From Dyadobacter sp. 50-39 (GTDB lineage Bacteria; Bacteroidota; Bacteroidia; Cytophagales; Spirosomataceae), in the NCBI GenBank assembly GCA_001898145.1, contig MKSR01000020.1, positions 1 to 64,000 of the forward strand: DNA of 64,000 nt, in the 5' to 3' direction. The translations under genes and the position numbers were made by a program. How positions within the stretch are numbered: position 1 is the stretch's first letter; each line of letters begins with the position of its first letter. Positions 50,953 to 59,962 of this stretch are shown here, piece after piece. The notes below the pieces were generated by a model. The model saw only the letters and a list, made by a program, of their open reading frames with translations, did not search any database and had not been told where the DNA came from.

Positions 50953-52274
50953 TGTTGATAATCAGGAAAATGTTCCTTGCTCTGGCGGGGATCGGTGTGG
51001 TGATGGCAGTCTTTGGCTGGTTGACACAGGTCGACGAGCTTTTCAGGGCAGCAGCACTCGGGACGGCGATTGGCTGGGCTGTGGGCATTGGCGCGGTTCC
51101 GTCTTTGCGGGGATACCAATACACCGCCTGGATCGCAGCGGCCGTTGTGGCAGGAATGACTTACCCGCAATCTTTTTTGCACATCGGCGATTTTGATCTC
51201 CGCAACAAGTGGCTCATTCTCATTGTGGTACAGTTTGTGATGTTTGGTATGGGTATTCAAATGAGCCTGCGCGACTTTTCGGAGTTAGCCACCTCCGGCA
51301 AAGGAGTTTTGGTGGGGCTATGCAGTCATTTTACCATTATGCCGCTCACTGGTTTTGCATTAACTAAGATCTTTCATTTTGATCCGGAAATCGCGGCGGG
51401 GATCATTCTGTTGGGTTCTTGTTCAAGCGGTTTGGCTTCCAATGTAATGGTTTACATCGCCCGTGCGAATTTGGTACTTTCCGTGGCCGTCACCGCTATG
51501 ACTACACTGGCGGCGCCTTTCCTTACACCCTTTCTGATGAAAATCCTGGCCGGAACGCTCATTCAAATCCGTTTCCTGGACATGATGATGGAGATTATCA
51601 AGATCGTCATTGTCCCCATCGGCGCCGCCTTGATCCATGACTTTTTGAAAACGGCATCGCCGCCGGGAAAGAGAAACGTTTATAGTATAGCGTCAGTTTG
51701 TCTGGCGTGGCTTGGCGCTTTGCTGTTAGGCTTGTGGTCGTGGCTCTCCGGGGTTGTTTCGGAAACGGTATTGCAATCGCTGGAAGTGTTGTCGTTCTTT
51801 GCCGGCGCGGTACTGGTCGGGTTGATGTACCATATGATCACCCTGTCATTTCGAAATCTCGATCGGTACATGCCCTATGTTTCGATGTTTGGCATTGTTT
51901 ATTTCACGACCGTCACCACCGCTGCCGGCCGCGATAACCTGATGCAGGTCGGATTTTTGCTCTTTTTCGTATCGGTCGTGCACAATTCGGCGGGGTATTT
52001 CTTTGGTTATTGGCTAAGCAGGCTGCTCGGTTTGGATAAGGCCTCTGCCCGGACCATGGCGTTTGAAGTAGGTTTGCAGAACGGAGGAATGGCCTCGGGA
52101 CTGGCCGGTACGATGGGGAAACTGGGCACTGTGGGGCTTGCTGCCGCTGTTTTCAGCCCATGGATGAATATTTCCGGGTCGATTTTGGCTAATTATTGGC
52201 GGAAGCGGGAGGCTGATAGCCGGATTATTGCTGTTACATCCCTCCGGGATTTCAAGGGAAGTGAGGAAGCATGA
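50949..52274 (+). CDS. BASS-family sodium:bile-acid/organic-acid symporter
   Basis: A 441-residue membrane protein with about ten to twelve helices. BASS (BART superfamily) landmarks are present: FGMGIQMSLRDF, the unwound-helix motif LGSCSSGLASNVMVY (usual GxxPGGxxSN) and FEVGLQNGGMASGLA (usual ExGxQN). It is longer than ASBT-type proteins because of two extra N-terminal helices. Substrates in the family include bile acids, pantoate, pyruvate and other organic acids. Translational coupling to the racemase-superfamily gene suggests an organic acid. It lies between the kinase operon and the OiaK/OiaX-like pair. Confidence 0.88.
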   Translation: MMLIIRKMFLALAGIGVVMAVFGWLTQVDELFRAAALGTAIGWAVGIGAVPSLRGYQYTAWIAAAVVAGMTYPQSFLHIGDFDLRNKWLILIVVQFVMFGMGIQMSLRDFSELATSGKGVLVGLCSHFTIMPLTGFALTKIFHFDPEIAAGIILLGSCSSGLASNVMVYIARANLVLSVAVTAMTTLAAPFLTPFLMKILAGTLIQIRFLDMMMEIIKIVIVPIGAALIHDFLKTASPPGKRNVYSIASVCLAWLGALLLGLWSWLSGVVSETVLQSLEVLSFFAGAVLVGLMYHMITLSFRNLDRYMPYVSMFGIVYFTTVTTAAGRDNLMQVGFLLFFVSVVHNSAGYFFGYWLSRLLGLDKASARTMAFEVGLQNGGMASGLAGTMGKLGTVGLAAAVFSPWMNISGSILANYWRKREADSRIIAVTSLRDFKGSEEA

Positions 52275-52395
52275 TGCTTCTACCAATGTTACGTGCCTGC
52301 TGTCACTATCCAAGCAAAATGCTAAATCGCGTAAGCGATGTAGTATTGGTAGAAATATAGATCAGCAATAGTTCGTAAATGCCGTAGGCATGTAA
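52275..52395. repeat. REP-like intergenic element with nested inverted repeats
   Basis: Two TTCTACCAAT-type modules face each other: at 52278-52290 (forward) and 52341-52353 (reverse complement, ATTGGTAGAA). Two small perfect hairpins lie within: ATCGC-GTAA-GCGAT (52326-52339) and ATGCC-GTA-GGCAT (52379-52391). The modular, hairpin-rich look is typical of repetitive extragenic elements in this phylum. Up to 52563 nothing further is evident. Genome copy number is unknown. Confidence 0.6.
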
Positions 52396-52563
52396 CAGTC
52401 GTGGGATAGGATCGGTAACTGAGATACTATCGAGGTATAGTCCTGGTGAGAGGTAATTGGATTCAGCGTGTGATATATTTTAAATCTTGACGGACGCGGT
52501 ACAAAATGATGGGGGTCTGCGAATTTGCGCAAACGTCAGTAAGACTGTGGCTTTGTTTTATTA

Positions 52564-53502
52564 CTACCTGTCGAATCGTTGAAGCCATTCGTTGGATCGA
52601 TCCAAGTCGAAGCGATTGGCGCCGTAGTGGTGGAACGGATGGCCGTTGGATGCTCGAATGGGCCTGAGGATTGTATTGAGTTTTATGTACAGGTCTGGAC
52701 ATTCATTTCCGCTCCCCATCTGAGGTTGAGGACCCGCCTGGATAATAACGCCGCCCGAATAGGGGTAAATCGTGAATTGGTCACCAAAGTGTGTCTGCAA
52801 AGTGGAAATGCCACCGAGTTGGGCAACAAAAGGCTCACTCAGTATGGTCAGCCAGTTTATGCCCTTGATTCCTTTCGCACAATTCATAGAATGAACGGTT
52901 GGGTAGTCCACCTCCAAGCCCGGGAACTGCTGAGCAATTGAGAATACCGTTTGCTCATGGCGCTCCCGCGTTGCATTCGCCAGGGATTCGATGATCGCCA
53001 ACCCACCATAACCATGGATCGGTTTCACCTCGCGGACCCAACGCGCAACCGTTGCGACGAAACTATCTTCTTGATTGTCAGGGAAAAAATCGATAGGGAA
53101 CAAGGCGGTGAAATAACTCAAATGTTCGATACGATCCTTCCATTCAGCCAAGCCAAGAGCCTCCACACGATAATCACTTGCTTCGCCGTGTACCGCTCCC
53201 CCGTGTGCAATGAACTCCCAAGAAGCATCGGCCGGCGTCGAAAACAAACGCTCCCGGAACTCCGTTAGCAAATTACCCTTTACCCTGGCCCATGTGAATT
53301 TCGGCGGAATAGTCGTCCATCGGAGCCGGTCGCCACATTGTCGGAGGTAGTCAGCGAGCAACGTCATGATGTTCTGGCGCACATCGTTTTCGTGCGCGCC
53401 ACGGAAATACAGCGTTACCAACAGACCGATCCGGACGACGGCTTGGCCCTTTTCTTTGACCGTAAGGGAATCGTCACGATTGAGCTTTTTAGAGTTTGTC
53501 AT
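52564..53502 (-). CDS. Type VI immunity-like protein (DUF3396 type), orphan
   Basis: A 312-residue cytoplasmic protein. Recognition rests on the family-like core: 'VVRIGLLVTLYFRGAHEND', 'SYFTALFPIDFFPDNQEDSF', 'VKPIHGYGGLAIIESLANA', 'GIKGINWLTILSEPFVAQLG' and 'HHYGANRFDLDRSNEWLQRF'. DUF3396 proteins are annotated as immunity proteins against type VI secretion effectors, mainly in Proteobacteria. No T6SS gene or effector is visible here. It sits in a small islet with a DUF433 gene and REP-like sequence, suggesting acquisition. The family call is from memory and needs a profile search. Confidence 0.65.
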   Translation of the reverse strand: MTNSKKLNRDDSLTVKEKGQAVVRIGLLVTLYFRGAHENDVRQNIMTLLADYLRQCGDRLRWTTIPPKFTWARVKGNLLTEFRERLFSTPADASWEFIAHGGAVHGEASDYRVEALGLAEWKDRIEHLSYFTALFPIDFFPDNQEDSFVATVARWVREVKPIHGYGGLAIIESLANATRERHEQTVFSIAQQFPGLEVDYPTVHSMNCAKGIKGINWLTILSEPFVAQLGGISTLQTHFGDQFTIYPYSGGVIIQAGPQPQMGSGNECPDLYIKLNTILRPIRASNGHPFHHYGANRFDLDRSNEWLQRFDR

Positions 53503-53518
53503 GTGTAAACATTCACAG

Positions 53519-53725
53519 TCAGGGTTCTATTTTGCTGCAAAATTCAAGAGCTGCAACAATGTCTTCGTGCTGTAATGGCGGGAAATCTCGAATAATTTGC
53601 TCGACCGTCATACCACATTCCATCCGACTAGAAATGTCGGTTACAGTGATTCTTGTTCCTCGAACACACGGTTTTCCAAACCTTATCTGAAGGTTAATGT
53701 CGATCCGTTGCTGACTGTCGTGCAT
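53519..53725 (-). CDS. DUF433-family antitoxin-like protein, no toxin partner seen
   Basis: A 68-residue protein with the DUF433 core: 'IDINLQIRFGKPCVRGTRIT', then VTDISSRMECGMTVEQIIRDFPPL and a terminal DIVAALEFC helix. DUF433 proteins resemble VapB-type antitoxins and usually precede a DUF5615 PIN-like nuclease. The next gene on the same strand (17 bp downstream) is instead the type VI immunity-like gene. It is either an orphan or works differently. An inverted GGGTTTTA/TAAAACCC sequence lies upstream (about 53730-53765). Confidence 0.8.
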   Translation of the reverse strand: MHDSQQRIDINLQIRFGKPCVRGTRITVTDISSRMECGMTVEQIIRDFPPLQHEDIVAALEFCSKIEP

Positions 53726-53846
53726 TAATAGAGCGGGGTTTTAATTTACAGGAAAATGTAAAACCCGGACGACATTTCATGGGGTCGTTTATTCAGTTGC
53801 TCGCCTGGATTATTATCCGATTGATTGCGGAGGACTGGCCGCAGAT

Positions 53847-55229
53847 CTATCTGCCATTCGCAGCCACTTCAAAATATTCCTCCCCGCCAACCTGCCCACC
53901 TTTAAAATTAACTTCCAACCCATCCGCAGGCGACTCAGGTGCGAATGCGCGGCAAAGTGGCGCGCCGGGGAACAGCGGGGCGATCATTTCGACAGCTTTG
54001 ATACCGAGCGCCCGTGCTACCACGCCCGAAGTGTCGCCGCCGGCGATGATAAGGCGCTGGACGGGGATGGTGGCAATTACCTGCCGGGCAATTTGACCCA
54101 GCACGTGGCCGTAGAGGGAGGAAGTGAGGCTTTGGATTTCAATGGATGATAAACCCTTGTTTTTAAGTATGTTGTTTGCCTCGATAAATCGCTCGTCCTG
54201 TGTGCTTCGCGCGGTGTGGATGATGGTGTTTTTGCCATTTTTGATGAGTCGGACGGCCTTTTCGACTTCACTCAAAAAGGCCGTATCATGCGTTCCTGCC
54301 GCGATAGCGGGTGTGTCGAGCGTGATCTCTTCGAAGCCGTGGGCTAATGCGTAGTCGATTTGCCGGGCGGTGACAGGGGAACAGCTGCCGGAAACTACCA
54401 GTAAGGGTGAAGCATTGCCGGGTTTGGGCCATTGCGTACGCTTTTGGGTGATCCCTTCTGCATTCCAGAGGCCGGTCAGGGCCATTTCTACCCCGGATGA
54501 GCCTACTGAAAAGTGCGGAGATTCGCGGTTTCCGTACGGGTCGATCAGTGCGCCGATACCGGGCATCTGGTGTTCGTAAAGTGCGTCGAAAAGAACAATG
54601 TCGTTTTCTTTGAAAATGCTTGCGAGCGATGCGGCCGTTTCTTCATGCGGCTTTTCTATTTGTAAAATATCAATCAGCCCGCATGATTTTTGAGTCTGCT
54701 TGCTCAAATGCAGCCGCAGATCGCTCTCGTCGGCTGGCGTGGTCGGGTGTTTGCTCATGCTCGGGTGGCGGTCGAGGCGGTGGATGTGTCCATTACTGCC
54801 GATACCCATCCGGGCAAACAGGTTCCCGAATGCGCAATAGCGTCCTAGGGAAGGCGCTGCTACGACCAGGGATATGAATTTGGGGTCAAATACCTCTGCA
54901 CCAATGTCTATGGCCTTGCCAATGCTGCCGATCGCATGGGACGAATCGAACGTGGAGCATACTTTGTAATGAATATGCCGCGCGCCCGTATTTTTGAGCA
55001 TTTCGAATGCGGGCCGGAGTGCCGTCTCCATTTGGGCGGGCGTCATGGCCCGCGTCATACCCGCGATCCCGAATGCGCGTATGTGCGGGAAGCGTGCCAG
55101 ATCGTCAGCGGTCGGAGGCTCAATGAACAGGGCAGTGCGGATTCCCGCTCGTTCGAGAATTTCCAGGACGTCGGTGGAACCGGTGAAATCGTCGCCGTAG
55201 AATGCCAGCAGCAGGTCGTTTGGGGTCAT
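53847..55229 (-). CDS. Four-carbon acid sugar kinase family protein (DUF1537), OiaK-like candidate
   Basis: A 460-residue protein with both DUF1537 domains. The N-terminal substrate domain starts LLLAFYGDDFTGSTD (Asp13-Asp14 typical). The C-terminal nucleotide domain has LLVVSGSCSPVTARQI, IIAGGDTSGVVARALG, PLFPGAPLCRAF and LEVNFKGGQVGGEEYF. Characterised members phosphorylate threonate, erythronate, 2-oxotetronate or 3-oxo-isoapionate. The start overlaps the RuBisCO-like gene's stop by 4 bp, so the two are translationally coupled. A kinase coupled to a RuBisCO-like protein is the arrangement described for OiaK/OiaX of D-apiose catabolism. Substrate is inferred from context. Confidence 0.88.
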   Translation of the reverse strand: MTPNDLLLAFYGDDFTGSTDVLEILERAGIRTALFIEPPTADDLARFPHIRAFGIAGMTRAMTPAQMETALRPAFEMLKNTGARHIHYKVCSTFDSSHAIGSIGKAIDIGAEVFDPKFISLVVAAPSLGRYCAFGNLFARMGIGSNGHIHRLDRHPSMSKHPTTPADESDLRLHLSKQTQKSCGLIDILQIEKPHEETAASLASIFKENDIVLFDALYEHQMPGIGALIDPYGNRESPHFSVGSSGVEMALTGLWNAEGITQKRTQWPKPGNASPLLVVSGSCSPVTARQIDYALAHGFEEITLDTPAIAAGTHDTAFLSEVEKAVRLIKNGKNTIIHTARSTQDERFIEANNILKNKGLSSIEIQSLTSSLYGHVLGQIARQVIATIPVQRLIIAGGDTSGVVARALGIKAVEMIAPLFPGAPLCRAFAPESPADGLEVNFKGGQVGGEEYFEVAANGR

Positions 55230-56488
55230 GCGCGGTCGAATTGCAGTTTTCCAAACTTTTCAACGGATTGCGCAAACTCCGGATATTGCCTTGCCGCATC
55301 GTGGAGTGTGAGGCCGTTCACCGCAGCTTGCCAGGCTTGCTGCAATGCGGTAACGCCTGCCGCAGCTCCGCCGGGATGCGCCATAATGCCTCCTCCGGCC
55401 ATGTAGAGCAAGTCGGTGGTTGAGGTACGCCGGTAGGTTTCGAATGCCTGTCCGCCCCATTGACCCGAAGAAACCACCGGCAAAACGGGCTTATCCAGCG
55501 GCGCGGGATCGAGGCATGAGGCGATAGACCGTACCACCGAATCGTCCGATTCCCAGAATTTGTTCTGAATTCCATTGACATGCAGCTGGTCGACCCCCGC
55601 AAGTCTCCAAAGTTTCTGGTATGCCGGAAATTCGATTCCCAGCAGCGGGTGGCGGTTCAGCATACCCCAGCCATTGCGGTGGCCGTGAATGGCGAGCTCC
55701 CCGAGGTCACAGATACGCTTGGAGCCTGCCAGGCCAACGCTGTTGAGGCTGATCATCGCGCAACTCCCGCCCGATCGCACGATGTGTTCATATTTCCGGA
55801 GCATGGGGTCCATTTCATCGCTGATATTGAACGCGTACATGACTTTTTTGCCCGTCCGGTCAGCGTGGCGGTTGATCACCTCCATCACGGCATGCACACG
55901 TTCCTCAAAGTGGGAATTGGCTGTGGACGCCATGAGTTCGTCGTCCTTGATGAAGTCGATGCCCGCCTGCGCAAGCGTCCCGACTATTTCGGCTGTTTGG
56001 GCAGGTGTGAGGCCAACGCTGGGCTTGATAATAGTGCCGATGAGCGGACGTCCGGTGGCGACGTTGGTAAGCGACCGGCACCCTTCGATGCCGAACTGCG
56101 GGCCGCGGTATGCGGCCGCATATGACGCGGGAAAATGAATGTCCATCAGTTTCAGCCCTGTAAACTGCGTGATTTCGTAAAGGTTTCCCTGTAAGGTCGA
56201 TACAAGGGTAGGGAGGTTATGGCCAAAATTTTCAACCGACCACGATACTTCCACCAATGCCCGGCGGTAAAGGCCATCCGGCGACGCGGCACCGGGCATT
56301 GCCGGTTCTGAAACCGTTTCCAGCGGCTCAATGTGCTCCACGCGGGCGGCAAACCGATTTTTGAGTTCTTCGGTTTCGCCTGGTACGGCTACGAACGTCC
56401 CGGACGATTGCTCTCCGGCCAGTACTGCTGCCGTTTTGTCCAATGCATAGGGCGTCTCAATGTAGTACCGTGCGGTAATTCTTTCCAT
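55226..56488 (-). CDS. RuBisCO-like protein (form IV), OiaX-like decarboxylase candidate
   Basis: A 420-residue RuBisCO large-chain homologue. Equivalents of key RuBisCO residues: Lys155 in GTIIKPSVGLTP, Lys181-Asp182-Asp183-Glu184 in DFIKDDELM (carbamate and Mg ligands kept), His268/His270 in AIHGHRNGWG, Lys310 in IQNKFWE and SSGQWGG near 340. Loop 6 and phosphate-site segments differ from true RuBisCO, so CO2 fixation is unlikely. Form IV proteins coupled to DUF1537 kinases include OiaX, which decarboxylates 3-oxo-isoapionate 4-phosphate to a C4 sugar phosphate. The ATG at 56488 has an AGGAA Shine-Dalgarno. Divergent from PUL 2. Confidence 0.88.
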   Translation of the reverse strand: MERITARYYIETPYALDKTAAVLAGEQSSGTFVAVPGETEELKNRFAARVEHIEPLETVSEPAMPGAASPDGLYRRALVEVSWSVENFGHNLPTLVSTLQGNLYEITQFTGLKLMDIHFPASYAAAYRGPQFGIEGCRSLTNVATGRPLIGTIIKPSVGLTPAQTAEIVGTLAQAGIDFIKDDELMASTANSHFEERVHAVMEVINRHADRTGKKVMYAFNISDEMDPMLRKYEHIVRSGGSCAMISLNSVGLAGSKRICDLGELAIHGHRNGWGMLNRHPLLGIEFPAYQKLWRLAGVDQLHVNGIQNKFWESDDSVVRSIASCLDPAPLDKPVLPVVSSGQWGGQAFETYRRTSTTDLLYMAGGGIMAHPGGAAAGVTALQQAWQAAVNGLTLHDAARQYPEFAQSVEKFGKLQFDRA

Positions 56489-56731
56489 TTATTTCCTGGT
56501 AATCTATTTTATGCTTACGAATGTAGTGCTTTTTAATTCGATTTAAAGGCTATTTACTGGCTGGTTTACGCGTCATTCAGTGACAAAAACTGGTTTTTAA
56601 CAATTTTTTATAAAAATAAGATAGAAAATATTTATAAATGTTTTTTTTAAAATAAAATTGTTCCTACTTTTCGTAAAAATTAGAATATAAAAGAAAAAAA
56701 AAGAAAATCACTACTTCCCTAATCGTTTGAA

Positions 56732-59700
56732 ATGTTTATGAAACAACTCTTACGCATCATTCTGGTATGCCTGCTGGTAACCCCGGCCGTCCATGCGCAG
56801 ACGCTGTCCGTGAAGGGCAGGGTAACGGGTGTGAGCGATGCCGACCCGCTTCCGGGTGTGAGCGTCGTGATCAAGGGCACGCAGCGCGGAACCACCACCA
56901 ATTCGGACGGTGCGTTCCAGATCGAAGTGCCTGATCAGGCTACGGTGCTGGTATTCAGCTTTGTAGGTTACAAATCTGTGGAAGAAACAGTCGGTGCGCG
57001 TGCCGACATCGGCGTGAGGCTTGTGCCCGAAAACAAATCGCTGGAAGAGGTGGTAGTGGTTGGTTACGGAACGCAGAGCAAGCGGGCGGTGACCGGCGCC
57101 GTGATTTCGGTGAACTACGACAAATTCAAGGACCGTTCATTCAGTAACGTCAGTCAGTCGCTGGCAGGGACGTTGCCCGGCGTCAACATATCGCAATCGC
57201 AGGGAGCACCGGGGGCTTCGCCGGTGATCAAAATCCGGGGGATCAGCTCCATTACCGCTGGTACCAGTCCGCTGATCGTCGTGGACGGCGTGCCGCTGGA
57301 AAATTTTAACCTGAACCTGATCAACCCGCAGGATATCGAGTCCATCGAAGTATTGAAAGATGCTTCATCGGCAGCGATTTACGGTTCGCGCGGATCGAGC
57401 GGGGTAATTATCGTTACCACCAAAACCGGTAAGCCGGGTAAAGTGAATGTGAGTGCCAATGTCGAATACGGTTCTCAGAAAGTAACGCGCCGCGTGAAAA
57501 TGATGGACGCGCAGCAGTATATCGAAACTTATATCGATGCTAAAAACAACGCATGGACGGCCCAGGGCGGAAAAGCCAACGATCCGAACAGTGCCCGGCC
57601 AGCCACATTGCGCATTCCGGAGGATTTCACCACCAATCCGCAGCAATTCGGAAAAGGTACCGACTGGCAGGACGTGATGTTCCGGACCGCGCCTTCGTTC
57701 AATGCGCAGGTGACCGTGGCGGGAGGCACCGAAAAGACGCAGTATATGTTCTCGGGCGCTTACCTGGACCAAACAGCGGTGCTCGACGCCAACTATTACA
57801 AACGTCTCTCACTTCGTTCGAACCTGAAAACACAGATCTCGAAACGCCTCAGCGCGGGATTGAACATTGGTATAACCTCCATTTTCGATCGCACGGAGGG
57901 AACGCAGGGCAAAAGCGATGTGATCAGCCTTGGTTTGCAAAGCGACCCTATTTTCCCGGTTTACAACGAAAACGGCAACCTGGGCTTCCGCGACCCGAAC
58001 TCGACCTGGTTCCGGTTTACGCAATATGCCGATATGAACCTCTGGCATCCCTACTCGCTTACCCGCGAGGTGGACAAGGGGCGGAAGTCCTTCAACACGC
58101 TGGCGACGGGCTACCTGGAATATGAACTCACCGACGGCCTGCGGTTCCGTACCAGCCTGAGCGGCAACCTGTACAACATGCGCAGCAATTTTTACTGGAA
58201 TGACAAGCAGAAATATGGCTACTCCGCCGTGCTGGCAGCACAGGGCAATGCAAGCGACGCATACATGCTGAACTGGCTGAGCGAGAATACATTGACGTAT
58301 GATAAGAAGTTCGGAGAGCATGCATTCACCGGGCTGCTGGGCTACACCAGCCAGAAGCAGCGCGACGAAACAATGTACGTGGCAGCCAATAACTTCCCGA
58401 ATGACCTCGTGCACACGCTCAATGCGGGCACGGTGACGGCGGGGAATACGACAGCCAGTGAATGGTCGCTGTTATCGTACCTCGCGCGGGTTCAGTATAA
58501 TTTCAAAAACCGCTATTTTCTCACGGGTGCGCTGCGCCGCGATGGCATGTCGCGCTTCGGGGAGAATAACAAATGGGGTTATTTTCCGTCTGTTTCAGCG
58601 GGTTGGTTGATTTCCGATGAAGCGTTTATGGCCGGGGCCACCGCGGTGAACAATCTGAAACTCCGGGCTAGCTACGGTGTGACCGGCAACAACCAGATCC
58701 CGAACTACGGGGCAATCAGCCTGTTGGCTGCGGCGCAGTATGTGAATGGTTCGAACCTGGCCAATGGATTGAAGGTTAGCAGCCTTGCAAACCCCAATCT
58801 GAAATGGGAGAAGACCAATCAGTTCAACGTAGGTGTGGACCTGGGCCTCTTCAATAACCGCATCAATCTTTCTGCGGAATATTACAACTCGCTCACCCGC
58901 GACATGCTGCTGTTTGTGCCGGTGCCGGACATTACCGGTTTCTCGACCCAGCTGACCAATATCGGCAAAATGCGTAACCGCGGTGTAGAATTGAATATTT
59001 CAACCAAAAACCTCACGGGCGCATTCACCTGGACTACTGATTTCAACATTTCCAGGAACCGGAATAAGGTACTTCAACTCGGCCCGGGCAACGCACCGAT
59101 CCAGTATGTCGATAACGTCGTGACCGTGCGTACCGAAGTAGGCCAGCCTGTTTCGAACTTCTACGGCTACATTTTCGACGGGGTTTTTAAAAACCAGGCG
59201 GAAGTCGACGCTTACCCGCACCATGCGAGCACTACGCCGGGCGACCCGAAAGTGCGTGACGTGAATGGCGATGGGAAGATCAGCGATGCGGACCGCACGA
59301 TCCTGGGCAACTACCAGCCGAATTTTATCGGCGGTATCACCAACACGGTGGGCTACAAAGGCTTTGAACTGTCGTTCCTCTTCCAGGGCTCGTTCGGCGG
59401 AGAGATTGCCAACAACAATGTCCGTTACCTCGGTACCTGGGACAATGGCCGCAACTTTTTTGCCGATATGTACAACTACTGGCGATCGGAGAGCAATCCG
59501 GGCGATGGCCGGCATTTCAAACCGTCGGTGAACTACCTCGGGTTGCAGAAGCAGTTTTCTTCTTACTGGGTCGAGGACGCTTCGTTCGTGCGCCTGCGTA
59601 ACGTGCGCATATCGTACTCGCTACCGGCCAAATGGGTTTCCAAGTTGAAAGTGAGCGGCGCGCGGGTGTATGTGAATGCGGAGAACGTGCATTTGTGGAG

Positions 59701-59884
59701 CAAATACATTGGCTATGACCCCGAGAATACGACTTACGGAACAACGTCCTATTCTTCGAGCATGGAGACTTCGAGCTCGTACAGCAGCGGCAATGCACCC
59801 GTTCCCGGGGCATTTCAGGGAGTAGATTATGGGTCCTATCCGTTGCCGCGGGTGATCACTGTTGGGATTAAGGCTGATTTTTAA
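56732..59884 (+). CDS. SusC/RagA-family TonB-dependent outer membrane receptor, PUL 2
   Basis: A 1050-residue protein (a second ATG is at codon 3). Signal peptide ends VHAQ; carboxypeptidase-regulatory-like domain (LSVKGRVTGVSDADPLPGVS), SusC box EEVVVVGYGTQSKRAVTGAV, plug (PLIVVDGVPLE, SIEVLKDASSAAIYGSRGSS) and C-terminal barrel ending 'PLPRVITVGIKADF'. It carries the canonical VVDGVP plug motif, unlike the PUL 1 receptor. The 243-bp spacer to the divergent RuBisCO-like gene is very AT-rich and presumably holds both promoters, though no consensus element was found. It is the outer membrane importer for the apiosidase-linked locus. Confidence 0.96.
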   Translation: MFMKQLLRIILVCLLVTPAVHAQTLSVKGRVTGVSDADPLPGVSVVIKGTQRGTTTNSDGAFQIEVPDQATVLVFSFVGYKSVEETVGARADIGVRLVPENKSLEEVVVVGYGTQSKRAVTGAVISVNYDKFKDRSFSNVSQSLAGTLPGVNISQSQGAPGASPVIKIRGISSITAGTSPLIVVDGVPLENFNLNLINPQDIESIEVLKDASSAAIYGSRGSSGVIIVTTKTGKPGKVNVSANVEYGSQKVTRRVKMMDAQQYIETYIDAKNNAWTAQGGKANDPNSARPATLRIPEDFTTNPQQFGKGTDWQDVMFRTAPSFNAQVTVAGGTEKTQYMFSGAYLDQTAVLDANYYKRLSLRSNLKTQISKRLSAGLNIGITSIFDRTEGTQGKSDVISLGLQSDPIFPVYNENGNLGFRDPNSTWFRFTQYADMNLWHPYSLTREVDKGRKSFNTLATGYLEYELTDGLRFRTSLSGNLYNMRSNFYWNDKQKYGYSAVLAAQGNASDAYMLNWLSENTLTYDKKFGEHAFTGLLGYTSQKQRDETMYVAANNFPNDLVHTLNAGTVTAGNTTASEWSLLSYLARVQYNFKNRYFLTGALRRDGMSRFGENNKWGYFPSVSAGWLISDEAFMAGATAVNNLKLRASYGVTGNNQIPNYGAISLLAAAQYVNGSNLANGLKVSSLANPNLKWEKTNQFNVGVDLGLFNNRINLSAEYYNSLTRDMLLFVPVPDITGFSTQLTNIGKMRNRGVELNISTKNLTGAFTWTTDFNISRNRNKVLQLGPGNAPIQYVDNVVTVRTEVGQPVSNFYGYIFDGVFKNQAEVDAYPHHASTTPGDPKVRDVNGDGKISDADRTILGNYQPNFIGGITNTVGYKGFELSFLFQGSFGGEIANNNVRYLGTWDNGRNFFADMYNYWRSESNPGDGRHFKPSVNYLGLQKQFSSYWVEDASFVRLRNVRISYSLPAKWVSKLKVSGARVYVNAENVHLWSKYIGYDPENTTYGTTSYSSSMETSSSYSSGNAPVPGAFQGVDYGSYPLPRVITVGIKADF

Positions 59885-59893
59885 GGTTTTAAT

Positions 59894-59948
59894 GCCACGA
59901 AGACATCGCAGCAGCGCACCGCGAAAAGTACGCGAATGCCTTCGTGGC
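59894..59948. repeat. Inverted repeat in the SusC-SusD gap of PUL 2
   Basis: Perfect 9-bp arms GCCACGAAG (59894-59902) and CTTCGTGGC (59940-59948) enclose 37 bp containing GCAGCGCACCGCGA (59911-59924), a 14-mer shared with the tandem repeat before the PUL 1 lyase. It could form an mRNA stem-loop tuning SusC versus SusD levels, or be a REP-like element. Confidence 0.6.
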
Positions 59949-59962
59949 TAAAAAAGAAGAAA

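Noticed and set aside
53779-54096. A 105-codon plus-strand frame near the DUF1537 gene
   Set aside because: It mostly overlaps the antisense of the kinase C-terminus and shows no family features.
55226-56488. A CO2-fixing RuBisCO
   Set aside because: Loop 6 and phosphate-site segments diverge, no phosphoribulokinase or small subunit is present, and the partner is a DUF1537 kinase.
56720-56728. TAATCGTTT before the PUL 2 susC, also found in the 44-bp palindrome
   Set aside because: A 9-mer match is expected by chance at this window size, and there is no dyad around it.
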